From: Smallanthus sonchifolius
Taxonomy: Eukaryota; Streptophyta; Magnoliopsida; Asterales; Asteraceae
Reading direction: 5' to 3'
Length of the DNA stretch: 64,000 bases
NCBI GenBank assembly: GCA_023525975.1
Contig: CM042022.1
Span: forward strand, 66,112,001-66,176,000
Positions 43,028 to 53,931 of the stretch are shown piece by piece (position 1 is the stretch's first letter; each line of letters begins with the position of its first letter). The notes beneath the pieces are model-generated. The model did not search any database, had not been told where the DNA came from, and saw nothing but the letters and a program-made list of their open reading frames with translations. The translations under genes and the position numbers were made by a program.

Positions 43028-45892
43028 TATATACACACACATATAATCATATATATAAACTTATTTATATATTTGGAATTGTTAATCTAACCCTAGCAAA
43101 ATAATTGTTTGGTTTTAAAAAAAAGATATATATATTTGACATATTCAAATAAATCATTATAGAGTTATTTAGATTAAACCAAAATGTGTTTAGTTTTTAT
43201 AAATTTATAAAAAACAATATATATATATATATAAGCTAGTTTTACATTTAAAATGATTTTTAAGCGAGATAGAGTTGAAATACCTGTAATAATTTAATGA
43301 AAATAAATATAATAATTTATATATTACAAAAGTAATAATAACATAAAGTTATAATTCATAAATTTATAAATCGTAACCAGCAAATCAAAATGTTACTTGA
43401 CAATTTATTTACTATTTACTCATTATTAGGTTTTTATAATTAAAAATTTAAAAGAAACATTAATTAGAATGAAGGAGGTCATAAACTTTTTCTTTTGGTT
43501 TGAAAAGGACGGCAACACCACCCATGTAACCGTTCAAATTTCAATGGCCATCATTTGGAAAATTGTAACCGATTGCCGTTCGTTGAATCCAAATACTTCA
43601 CGACTGCAACATCTCAATCATTTGCATCTCAACATCTCATCTCTTGACTCAAACTTTTCCTCACTCACACGTGCTATGCTCTCTTCCTCTCAGTTTGATT
43701 CATTACACCCCCTCTAACTGTGTTCGTCTACATTATAAATCACCACCGCTACTAACCAAGTCGAAGCAGAGGTTAAGATTACCTTTCATCATCGTGTTAG
43801 TTCACGGTAAGTATCGAAGCCCTATATTTATTGCTCGGAACTCTTATTCAATTTCTATGTTATTTAATCTCCGACGCCGACTATTTATTCGGGATTTGGT
43901 TTTTATGTTTGGGGATTATGGCGGCTGAAAAACTGAGTCGGGAAGAAGGTGACCCTGAAATGGGTGTTATAAATTTCTCTTTAGTATGAAATGGGTATTC
44001 TGAGTTATGACCTGCTAATTATTTTTTTATACTAGTCCTACACAGCCTACATGGGTTTTTGTCTTTTGGGTCTAGCCCCACCATCCAACGCACACATATA
44101 TGGATTTACACATATATTTTATAAATTAAAATTCTTATTTAAATGGTTCTAATAAACTATTATTACGTCCTTTTACACAGAATATTTATTAAATTTAAGT
44201 TATTTCAATAATTGTCATTAGTCATATGTTCTTTGTTCTAAATCAAGTTATATTTGAGTTTGGATAGTAATATTAACACGGTTGATAATTTTAATCATCG
44301 AGAATATGTAGAAATTACTACGGTTATAATTACGTTGGGGAAAATATACACATTTAGCAAAGCTACCAACATAATGAAATATGATTTAAAACCTAATAAA
44401 TTTTAATTAGGTTAATATCTATTTATTTTTTTTTACTCTAGACAAACACATATTTTGAATTCTAGGATTATAAACAATAATTGGTACATAAAAATTTACC
44501 CTTTACCATGTTAAAAAACGTAATAACTTTTTATTATAATTTATTTTATAAAACTTTAAATAAAAAAATCTATTCTTTTATTCAAAAATTTATTATGGTT
44601 GATTAATTATTCAAACTAGAACTTATATTTCAAAATTTTGGTTTTATTTACGTCGTTAAACTATTTATTATTTATACCTTGGTTTAGTTACTAAATATTT
44701 AGGCCATTATTTTTTCCTTTGAAACACGTTTGTTCATGATAACTAAACTAAATAAATAAATAGTTTTTATTTATTTATCAAATTATCCATTTATTCAAAC
44801 TTCTTATTTTTCACTTATTTTATTCATTTATTTATTAACGATAGCAAACTAATCATCCATTTGTTTGCCTATTATAATCAAAATTACAAAAATTGGTTAG
44901 TCATATGTATACACATACCCAATTGTTTACAACACAAATGAAACCCTATGTTCATATGCTTTTTACAAGAAACTCATAAACATCATTTGAGACTCAAATA
45001 AGTACTCTCCTACTTATCCAAGTCCACACCCAATTCCTTTTAACATTAGGACTCCCGTTTGGTCATTTAAACATCTCGATGATACATTTATATTATTCAA
45101 TCATAGGTTAACCTTGTGGTTAGCTAATCACTGCTGCAACAACCTATTCGGGTGATTTTTCCTAGCTACATATTTACAAGTGAGTTACATAGCCCCTCTT
45201 TTTACCTTTTACATATTTTGGGGTGATTCATGATACATTAAAAACTATTTGCAATTACAACATACAATTCTACATTTATGACCATATGTGTAATTTATGC
45301 TTAGTGCTTGAATGTTATGAGTTGAAACTAAACATATACATGACATACTCGTGCAATCATTAACTTTGTACAAGCTAACGGTAACATTGATAGATCTATT
45401 GTGTCTGACAAACCCACCCAGGTAGAGTGATTGTTGCCAACATTACATAAGGATAACACTATGTGTTATGCCCTACATTAGGATAACCTGCGGGTTATGC
45501 CCTTCAGTCACAAGGTTTGATTGTACACACGGTTTGACTATAGATTCTCCACAAAGGCCTTATTTACCATGTGTCATATGAATTGTATAAAACACTCGAT
45601 AACTATTTGTGGTGTCAAAACCTATGTATGCTCACCAACTATTTTTAGTTGACCTTGTTTTCATCATGTTTCAGGTACTAATGTTTGAGATCATATGCAA
45701 TATGCTACATATAGGATTTGGACTTAGTGAACAAAGAAATTGAACATGTTGATGTATTGGATTTTGTTTGTTGATGGAACTTAGTAATGAAATCCTGATT
45801 TATTAAACAAATATGAAATATAGTTGATCATCTGCTTATGAACAGTCTACACGTCCGCCCCGACGTATTCCGCCGTCGATTGGGGTGTGACA
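42730..45892 (+). repeat. 5' LTR of Gyp-E (3163 bp)
   Basis: TGTAACATCCATG...GGGGTGTGACA. The first 100 bp are repeated at 48723-48823. It is AT-rich, includes a dinucleotide block, and from about 45050 to the end resembles the U5 sides of Gyp-L and Gyp-D (in opposite orientation there). Short readings within it show no conserved protein. Confidence 0.85.
42860..43060. repeat. (AT)n microsatellite block
   Basis: The longest pure TA run is about 40 bp (42984-43023), with shorter TA and CA runs on either side. It lies in the U3 part of the Gyp-E LTR. Confidence 0.9.
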
Positions 45893-45909
45893 GATTGGTA
45901 TCAGAGCCA
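45893..45909 (+). promoter_or_regulatory. Primer binding site of Gyp-E (initiator tRNA-Met)
   Basis: GATTGGTATCAGAGCCA directly follows the LTR end; TGGTATCAGAGC is at 45896-45907. Confidence 0.92.
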
Positions 45910-46569
45910 TGGTTATAGGGAATTAGGTCATTAGAATCCCACGACCTAGACTATAACCTTAGGACACCTATTTTATGATATGCTACATGTTGTATGCTAC
46001 ATGCTACTTGCTTACTACTTATTGTGTTAAACTACTTGATGCCCTACTTGTTAGACTACATGACTTACTAAGCTTTACCCTAAATGACAAACTAAATAAT
46101 AATACTAACACTCCTATCCTAAGCCTCTCATTCTTCTTACCTCCTTCTATGTCGTCATCATCTTCGCATGTGGAACGTCACACTCATAGGCACAAGCCTA
46201 TTAAAATTCTTAAACCCCGTCAAGGTTTTAAACTTTGTTGATTATTAGAGAACACGTGCAATCTGGAAGGGTGACACCTGTATTCTGGGTTTTCTGTCTA
46301 TGAAAGCATTTCATATAAATCCAATCAACTAAAGGATCTGTATGCTTTCCTGGGAATTCCGGGGATGAGTGTTTACTTTTAGGCTAAAGCACGTCTTCTC
46401 GAAAGTTATATGAGCTTAAATAACCTTGATATATCATAGTATTCAAATGATTATATTATCAAATGAGTGCAATCCAATTCTGATTATTTTTACCTGATTA
46501 CTTCTTATCTATATCTAGGAAATCCTCATAAAATGATCATCCTTTTTTTCCTTGTACTGTTTCTTCTAT
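45910..46569 (+). other. Gyp-E leader, no gene supported
   Basis: Untranslated leader before gag. An 88-codon reading (45975-46241) has no recognisable domain and is probably chance. Confidence 0.55.
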
Positions 46570-47758
46570 AGCATGCCTCCCCATCACCAACAACAACAAC
46601 AATGACCTTGCTACCCTTCTTACCCAGCTTGTGAATCAGCTAACATAAGCCAATAACAACAATAGTGGTAGTGCTACTGGTGGTGGTGGTGGTGATGCTA
46701 ATCCGCCCGGTGCAACCCCATCAAGTTCTATGGTACCGAAGGAGCTATGGGTCTCCTTCAATGGTTTGAAGGCATTGAAAATACGTTCCTCAACAGTGAT
46801 TGCCCCCGACAATCTCCGAGTCCGTTATGCTACGAGCGTCTTTCAAAAACGGGCGCTCACCTGGTGGAATGGTGAGAAACGGACTCGGGGTGTGGATGTG
46901 GCAATGTCTTTGCAATGGAATGAAGTGAAAAGACTCATGACCGAGGAGATTTGTCCTCGTAATGAAATGAAGAAACTAGAGGTTGAGTTTTGGGATCTTA
47001 CCCAAGACAGCGGTGAGAACTTAGTCTACACAACTCGCTTCCATGAGTTGAGCCTTTCGGTGCCTCACATGGTCACACTGCTGAATCAGTGCATCAAAAA
47101 GTACATTGGTGGTCTGCCCATGAAAATCCAAGACACTGTATTGGGAAGAAATCCCGCCACCCTTGAAGACACCATATGCCTAGCTGCCACGTTAACCGAC
47201 AATCACGTGAAGGCAAGCACGTTAACAATAAAAGGTGCAAAGAAATCTAACGACAAAGCAACTCCATCTGAACCAACCAATGAAGACAAGTCCGAACCTT
47301 CTCACAACAATAAGAAGCGTAAGGCTAGTAACTTTGCTGTCGTTACCCCTGCTGCACCAATCTACCAAGTTGCCCCCTTGGTACAAAACCTGAATAAGAA
47401 ACCATATATGGGCAACAACCCTTTGTGCAACACATGCAATTACCATCACTTCCCAGACATGCCATGCCTTCTATGTGCCAATTGTGGAAGGTATGGTCAT
47501 GTAGCCAATGCTTGCCAACCTAGGCCACCTGTTAATCAAGTCAACCAGGGAAAACGAGCCAATCAGCGAGTTTCTAATAAAGTTATACCGGCTATTGCTA
47601 ATGGGCGTTCTTGCTATGAATGTGGTAATCCAAACCACTTCCGAAACCAATGCCAAAGGCTAACCAATGCAAACCAAGGTGGTGCTCATGGGCGTGCTTT
47701 CAACATAAACACCAACGAAACTGAAGTAAATACCGAGGCGGTGAATGAGACCATTTGA
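46570..47758 (+). pseudogene. Gyp-E gag with zinc knuckles
   Basis: This is the structural Gag that would package element RNA. An ATG near 46572 starts a Gln-rich reading with stops. The conserved block FYGTEGAMGLLQWFEGIENTF (about 46725-46790) is in one frame; a shift in a C run near 46808 moves it to the frame open to 47758. That frame holds ALTWWNGEKR, WNEVKRLMTEEI, EVEFWDLTQ, YTTRFHELSLSVPHMV and YIGGLPMKIQD. A basic Lys-rich stretch follows, then a degenerate Cys/His finger and two zinc knuckles, CANCGRYGHVANAC (47477-47518) and CYECGNPNHFRNQC (47612-47653). It closes with an Asn-rich tail and a stop. No protease or RT follows. Confidence 0.85.
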
Positions 47759-48722
47759 AGCAAGTGCAAGTTGGAGTCGAATAGAGATTTAATCTAGAAT
47801 AAATTACGCATTGTAATCATTTACGTTATCTTGTCTTTGTTTGAACTATTTACACCTACTACGGTTTGTCACCATTATTAAGAGTTTGAGTTTGCTAGCC
47901 AACTTCGAGAAGATGAATCATTTCGCTTGAACATTAACCATTCATATAAGCACTGACGAATTTGAAAATTTAAAACCCAACTACCTACATTATACATGGA
48001 CGCCAAGCAACACGCTTGTCCGCAACACTCGACCACCTACAAAATTTGATAGTTTACACTACTCATGAGATTCAATAACTTACATATGAGCATTCATATG
48101 ATACACAATACTAGATTAAACACATAATACATGAAACTTGGTTGTTTACAATATACATAATACTAGATTTATCACATGATGCATGAAACTTGGTTAATTA
48201 CAATATACATGGTGCTAGATTGTTTACACGATATTTGGTTGTTTACAATAAACATGATACTAAGTTGTTCATATTATAAGTGAAGCTTATTTGTTTGCAA
48301 TATACATGATACTAAGTTATTCACATTACACGTGAAACTTATTTGTTTACAATGTACATGATACTAGCTTAAACATGAAACTTATATGTTTACATTTTAC
48401 ACGGAAGTAGATTGGATACAATTGTTGCAGTTGATGGATCACAAGGCATGATAATTCACTTTATCCATGAAAGTTGAAAGCTACAAACTTTAAAACTACT
48501 CGGGGTTTGACGTATTCTTGTTCAAACACGAGGAAGCTATGGAACTCTAAATTATGCCACATTACTGCTCTTTAGTTTTCTGGTTGACCTTACTAGCTAG
48601 GGGCACAGTTATTTATTAGCAACTCATACGTGAAAACAATAGATATGAACTAAGTAATTTTCCGTAATCAGTAGCCTCAACTAGTTGAATTTTGGGACGA
48701 AATTCCCTCAACATGGTGATAC
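47759..48722 (+). repeat. Non-coding module in place of pol, shared with Gyp-L
   Basis: From about 47980 to 48660 it matches 16965-17720 of Gyp-L in the opposite orientation. It has about six diverged units of a 52-bp repeat (48099-48400: ACATGATACTAAGTTGTTCA type). The last part (TTTTGGGACGAAATTCCCTC, 48689-48708) is the usual chromovirus pre-LTR sequence. No protein is readable. Confidence 0.75.
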
Positions 48723-48823
48723 TGTAACATCCATGAATTTTTCTTGAGTTTTGTCTTGTACAATAGTAACATTATAGATTCATTCTTGTCCAAATGCATT
48801 GTGACCATGATTACAAGTGTTTT
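48723..48823 (+). repeat. 3' LTR fragment of Gyp-E (101 bp)
   Basis: It matches 42730-42829 with very few differences, then breaks in a T run into the Cop-G LTR. Confidence 0.85.
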
Positions 48824-48937
48824 TTCTTGAGTCCGTCTACCGAGTTACACGAGCACGTTGATCATGGATTCCGCACGTTATCACCGTGTCGTACCGCGAG
48901 TCTAGAGATCCGTCACGCACCAAATTAGGGACCTACA
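48824..48937 (+). repeat. 5' LTR of Cop-G, last 114 bp
   Basis: It corresponds to about 53830-53931 (GAGTTACA[CT]GAGCACGTTGATC... to GGGACCTACA). The first 340 bp of this LTR, including the promoter array, were lost in the junction with Gyp-E. Confidence 0.85.
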
Positions 48938-48953
48938 AGTGGTATCAGAGCCA
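48938..48953 (+). promoter_or_regulatory. Primer binding site of Cop-G (initiator tRNA-Met)
   Basis: TGGTATCAGAGC at 48940-48951, two bases after the LTR end. Confidence 0.9.
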
Positions 48954-49240
48954 TTGCTCTTGATTAGCAGAGGATTCGTGGTGTTTTCGTGTTCAATCAA
49001 CATCAAATTCTAGAGATTTTGAAGATTTTTCATCTTTTTGTGTTCTTGATAAAAATGGAGAATTTTTGATCATTTTCGATTGATTTTGGATTCATTTGAT
49101 GAAATTGATCCGATAGAAGTATTCCTAATCAATTACTACACATTCCTACGGTTCAATTTAATCAAATTCCATCAATTCAGCAAGATATGATGATTTTCGG
49201 AATTTTTGGTTCGTGTTTGGGTTGAACAGCTGAACCAGGC

Positions 49241-49395
49241 GAACTTAATATTCTGTTGCAGGTGAACTTAATAAGTTCGCTTCACTCAGTATTAGGCGAA
49301 CTTAATATGTTCGCTTGGTGCAGATTAGGAGAACTTAATCAGGCGAACTTAATAAGTCGCTTGGGGTCAAGTTCGCTCAGGCAGGCGAACTTAGC
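49241..49395 (+). promoter_or_regulatory. GAACTTAAT palindromes in the Cop-G gag leader
   Basis: GAACTT-AAT-AAGTTC at 49264-49278, GAACTT-AAT-ATGTTC at 49298-49312, and further GAACTTAA half sites at 49241, 49331, 49344 and about 49388. The three central starts are 33-34 bp apart. The motif is that of the Cop-G LTR array and ends about 30 bp before the gag ATG (49423). Confidence 0.7.
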
Positions 49396-49422
49396 TAGTC
49401 TTCTTAAAAAAAAAATTTCAAA

Positions 49423-51480
49423 ATGTCAATTTCATGTGATGATAATGAGATTGGAACTGTGCCACCGAGACTTTTGTGCATATCAGATTTTCGTAGCTGG
49501 AAAGTCCGGTTCGAACAGTTCGTATCAGAAACTGATGAAAACTTTTGGACATCCATATTTGAAGGATATGTGCATCCTACTTATGACTATATGGGATATT
49601 ATGATGTTCCTAAACCAGTGACATCTCTTACTAAAGTAGAAAAGAAGAAGTTTGATCGAGAGATGAAGACGCGTGAAACTTTAACGATGTCTTTACCTAA
49701 AGAAATCATTCATAGTGTCGGGAAGTGTCCAACTTCAAGAGATCTATGAGAAGCTTTGACGAAAAAGGGTGAAGCTACTACTCAAGCGTTTGTGGTCTTG
49801 ATCAATGAAGTATTGGAGAAGCAGGGTGATTCTCAAAGTGATTCTTCTGCAGATTTAAGTGATGGTGAGACTATTCATTCCGGTGAAAGTACTCAATCTA
49901 CTGAGACTGATGTGATGAGTGAAGAAAGTTTTCAGACAGTTGAAGATGATCTGAATGAATTAGAAACTGATGCTGAGCCTGTCATTGTTGATCAAAAGAG
50001 TTAAGCTGATGATGACATTTTCATGGCTCTTGGTGCATCTTCTTCAGAAGTAAAACCTGAGGTATTTTCTAACTCTGAAACATTTTGTTCTAACTGTGTT
50101 TCAGTTAAGGATAAAATGATGAGGGTTATGGATGACAACGTCAACCTCATTTGTGATATGAAATCGATGCACACGGTAAATCAGAAATTAAAGGATAATG
50201 AGAATGTGTGTATTGAAAGAATAGAATCACTGAAGAGGGATATAAATTCTCTGACTTTGAAGATCAAAGAGCAGGCATATCACCTGGATATGTCCTTTAC
50301 AGAAACTGAGAAAAGAAATAATGATCTTGTTGAGAAAGATAAAGAACTAGCGGAATCTAAAGCAGAGGTAATCAAATTGCATAGAAAATTAGAAAGCTTT
50401 GCAAATTCATCATTCTTATTAGGATATTATCATGATACTACTGAAGAGGGGAAGGGAACTAGTGGTATTGGCTATGTTCCTCCACCATTCAACGGAAATT
50501 ATTCTGTTACACCTGAAATTATAAATGATGAGGATTTAGAACCTAAGACTGTGTTGAAGGTGAATCCAGTCACAGGTGAAGATATGGTGTATTCTGATGA
50601 GAGTGACGATGAATATTTTGAAGAAGCTAAGGTAGAGGGGATACCGAAAGATGTTAAGAAAGAAGACTCAAAGGTTGATTCTAATTCATCTAGAAATTAT
50701 ACATTTGGAAGTTCTTCAAACTCAAGGAAAGTTCCATATGTCAGAGATTATAAAGACAGGCGTACATGTTTTCATTGTAATGAGATAGGACACATTGTGG
50801 TGAATTGTCCTTACAAAAATAAAGGGAAGAAGCATGTAGTACCTTAGAAGATGAAGCCTGAATCAAAACCTGTTGTAAAATCTAGAGTTCCAGAGAAAAT
50901 AAAGCAAAAAGAAGTTCATGTAGGAGAATCTTCTTCAAGTGCATCTAATCGTGTAAAGATTCCTTATATGAGAGAATATCGTGAGACGAGATCTTGCTTT
51001 TACTGTGGTCTTGTAGGTCATATTCGGCTTGCGTGTCCTCACAACGCCAAAGGTAACCGACATGTTACTCCAGAAAAGGTAAGAACTCATGGTAAGCCTT
51101 ATGTTAACCCAAATGTGGTTAAACCTCATGTTACACCAATGGGTAATTCAAAATTTGAGGTTAGGCTTTCTAGACCTCAAAGACGGAGGAGAAACAGAAG
51201 ATTGAGAAAACTTTTAAAACAAGATTTTTCACAATCAAATCACTTAATGAAACAAGATTTAAAACAAGATTTTCAAATGAAAGAAAATGTTCAAACACTT
51301 CACTCTTTAAGCAAAAAGAACTTAATGAAAAGAAGTATGTTTGGAAATCTAAAGTTTCTGTTTCTGACTCGTCGGAACAATCTCCTAAAATTGATGAGAG
51401 ATTCGATTGTGAGTGGAGTGAGGTTTATTATTTTGATACAGATGGACAACCCATGACTACCATGGCTTGGGTCCCAATTT
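49423..51480 (+). pseudogene. Cop-G gag with duplicated zinc-knuckle module and three in-frame stops
   Basis: Sirevirus-type Gag. From the ATG at 49423 a single frame can be followed for about 580 codons with nonsense codons TGA (49747-49749), TAA (50002-50004) and TAG (50845-50847). The first part reads DFRSWKVRFEQFV and YVHPTYDYMG (capsid core). A Ser/Glu/Asp-rich stretch and a long heptad-like segment (50100-50400) follow. Then a module with VPYVRDYKDRRTCFHCNEIGHIVVNC (zinc knuckle at 50768-50809) is repeated as IPYMREYRETRSCFYCGLVGHIRLAC (50994-51035). A frameshift near 51160 leads to the native end, with DCEWSEVYYFDTDGQP and MAWVPISN. Confidence 0.85.
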
Positions 51481-51640
51481 CAAATTAATGTTTCTTGTTA
51501 GATGTGCAGGATTTACCAAGAGGGACTATTAATACCATTTTGGTTGTTGATAGTGGTGGTTCTAAGCACATGACAGGGAATGATATCTGCAAGAGTAACG
51601 AGTTGTTGATAACTGAGAATCTATTTGTTTCAACGACTTG
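51481..51640 (+). pseudogene. Cop-G protease start
   Basis: After a stop the reading continues with LPRGTINTILVVDSGGSKHMTGN, the Copia aspartic protease active-site block (DSG near 51548-51556; the usual Cys after DSG is Gly here). It ends within 40 codons and no integrase follows. Confidence 0.8.
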
Positions 51641-53363
51641 ATGCTCAAGGGGGAGAATATGTCACACACAATGTTTTGGAAACAGTTTTACAAAGTCCAA
51701 ATGATAACCTGAAACTTAGGATGACAATGGTGAGCATAAAGTCGTTGATGCCACCATTTGACTAGTTAAGGAGGAGTCTACAGGACAGGGGTGTACAGAA
51801 CTATGTTGGTGACAAAGGCAATGACATTCAATTACAGGATTACATCGGTTTGATTTTTTAATTGATTGAATTGCTTAATCCTGAGTAACCAAGTAAAATG
51901 TTTTTCATAAAATGTTTTCATGGAAGATTTTATTTTCGTTTGTTTTACTTTCTTTGAAAAATATTTTGAAAAAGATAAAATCGACATTACTTGAAGTTAA
52001 AGAAGAGATGATAGTACATCAGTAGATGTTCTTTCATACATGACCTTAGAATGACTGGTTGGTGCTTTATGTTAATATATCTGAAGTATATGTTTTGATC
52101 TAAACTTCAGAGACTGCACAAATAGGAAATGATAGTGTTGTGTATGCATATAATTTGAATTGTCAGTAGACTAAAAGCGTCACTGAACCATTAGTAGTGT
52201 GCAAACATAATTTCATATGTTACAACTGTGATTTTAACCCATTTTATGTCTGGGTGTGTGTGTTAAAAGATCACTATCAGATGAAGAATATTAGCTTTTA
52301 ATAAATATTTTCCTATGAGATCAGTTTCAGGTTGTGTCCTTAGCACTATTCATTCGATTTACTTCAGTGCCCATGTCCCGAAAAGCTTGCAATTTGAAGT
52401 ATAATCAAGATATGTACTTGACAACATCTGTCAAACATATACTAGCCCTTGGATCATATTGATAAATCATCTTTACTGATTCCATTGAATTCATAATCCA
52501 GATAACAGTTGGATCTATGTACCTGAATCTTATGATTCCACATATATAAGCCAAAACATTGAATCATTCGATTCTGAATCTCATTGATTCCTATACAATC
52601 CAATTTGGATTCTGCTATTCATGTGCTAAGTGATGTCTCCTCATTCTGGAAATTCGGATAATCTTTAGTAAAATCTCATATGTCTTAAGATAGTGCATTT
52701 ACTTTATGTTGGCATACTAGTGGGGTACACGTTGTATTTCATACTTAAATGGTACCTTAACTCACAAGAAAGTGGGAATGAGATGCTTTAGTTTCAAATC
52801 TTATAATATTGACAATTTGAATTTGTGTGTCATAGCCTGATCCAATTTTCTTTGAATGTTTATCGCGTATCATAACATGCAATATAAAAGTCTTGAAAAG
52901 ATAGAGTGTGATAATCTTGAAAGATATTGGTTTGATTGGTCAAGGCTTGAAAGAATGACATAGGATACCTTTTGACATTATATGGATTTTATATCCAAAA
53001 TGTGTGATTGATGCATTGCTTTTACTGATATGATCTTCTTACTCGTGATGTTCGACCAAAAAGATGTGATTTTGTATTTTACATTTCAGTTTATAAAAAG
53101 AAAAACCAAAAAGATTTTGTGTTTCTTATGTTTGAAAAACCAAAAAGATTTTATTTTTCAGCTTCCATGGAAATCTTAATTGTTGGTTATTCTTGGTTGT
53201 TCTCCTTTGCATAAACTGAATATTGCAGATAGAAGTTGACAATGGGTCCTTCTCCCAAGTTTTCTTCTAGATAGAAAGAGAATGTGCAGATGAACAAGAC
53301 GAAGACTACAACTTGTTTGATGATATTTGAAGATGGATGACAATCTTCTAAAGCTGTTGTCAA
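51641..53363 (+). other. Non-coding interior of Cop-G
   Basis: It starts with a polypurine-like CAAGGGGGAGAATATG (about 51643) and has no readable pol or post-pol ORF over 1.7 kb. Two AAACCAAAAAGATTTTG segments near 53103 and 53140 repeat each other. It probably corresponds to the pol-to-aORF spacer. Confidence 0.55.
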
Positions 53364-53478
53364 GGGGGAGTCTGTTGGAGCATATTCTGGTGACAACGAG
53401 CTTGAAGATATTATATCTTAGTCTTAGAGTCTTTGACTTGTAATTGATAGAATTGTTAGCAACAGTTAAAGGGGAGTC
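53364..53478 (+). promoter_or_regulatory. Duplicated polypurine tract and LTR start in Cop-G
   Basis: CAAGGGGGAGTC followed by TGTTGGAGCATATTCTGG (about 53364-53393) resembles the LTR start of Cop-C. About 105 bp later AAAGGGGAGTC followed by TGTTAGGACATG begins the real 3' LTR. Confidence 0.7.
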
Positions 53479-53931
53479 TGTTAGGACATGTTTTGTAACT
53501 GTTCATAAAATTCTGTGTAAGTTCTGCTAGAGGCGAACTTGTTAAGTTCGCCTAGCCTATCAGAGGCGAACTTATTAAGTTCGCCTAGCCTATCAGAGGC
53601 GAACTTATTAAGTTCACCTAGTATATCAGAGGCGAACTTATTAAGTTCGCTTAGCATCTATGAGGCGAACTTATTAAGTTCGCCTACTGCAGAACAGGTG
53701 TTTATAAATAGAGGAACTGAGACAGAACAGAGTAAGTGACAGCACAGATTAGAGACGAGAGAAATTCTGTGAAATCTTGTAACCTGATATTGTGGTGGAA
53801 ATACAAAGAGTTTATTTACACCGTTGTTGTTGATTGAGTTACATGAGCACGTTGATCATGGATTCCACACGTTATCACCGTGTCGTACCGTGAGTCTAGA
53901 GATCCGTCACGCACCGAATTAGGGACCTACA
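53479..53931 (+). repeat. 3' LTR of Cop-G (453 bp)
   Basis: TGTTAGGACATG...GGGACCTACA, complete, with promoter array and TATA box. Confidence 0.9.
53531..53710 (+). promoter_or_regulatory. Cop-G LTR promoter: five 23-bp palindromes at exactly 33-bp spacing plus TATA
   Basis: AGGCGAACTT-3-AAGTTCGCCT units start at 53531, 53564, 53597, 53630 and 53663, every 33 bp, with 10-bp spacers. TATAAATA at 53703-53710 lies 21 bp after the last core. Arms of 10 round 3 bases are perfect in copies 1, 2 and 5 and nearly so in the others. Confidence 0.85.

Larger units (their letters stand above)
42730..48823 (+). mobile_element. Gyp-E: gag-only (non-autonomous) Gypsy element
   Basis: 5' LTR (42730-45892), iMet primer site, gag (to 47758), a non-coding module instead of pol, a weak polypurine tract and the first 101 bp of the 3' LTR. 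The remaining 3' LTR is replaced by the Cop-G LTR fragment. The shared module with Gyp-L suggests one gag-bearing, pol-less lineage. Confidence 0.8.
48824..53931 (+). mobile_element. Cop-G: internally deleted Sirevirus-like Copia element
   Basis: 5' LTR fragment, iMet primer site, leader with palindromes, gag, protease start, then a long non-coding part and an intact 3' LTR (53479-53931). Integrase, RT, RNase H and the post-pol ORF are missing. It was inserted in the post-pol ORF of Cop-H, which resumes right after 53931. Confidence 0.82.

Noticed and set aside
43469..43928. Possible host gene exons in the Gyp-E LTR
   Set aside because: Short readings without domain or splice context; the stretch lies within a 3163-bp LTR defined by both its ends.
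50935..51129. Minus-strand reading across the Cop-G zinc knuckle
   Set aside because: Shadow of gag on the opposite strand with no conserved feature.
53531..53685. CRISPR-like regular array (23-bp repeats, 10-bp spacers)
   Set aside because: Repeats are perfect palindromes, spacers are short and nearly identical, there are no cas genes, and it lies in a retrotransposon LTR of a plant genome.
53539..53739. Plus-strand reading with an 11-residue repeat (SSPSLSEANLL)
   Set aside because: It is only the translation of the 33-bp palindrome array (33 is a multiple of 3); there is no start context or homologue.
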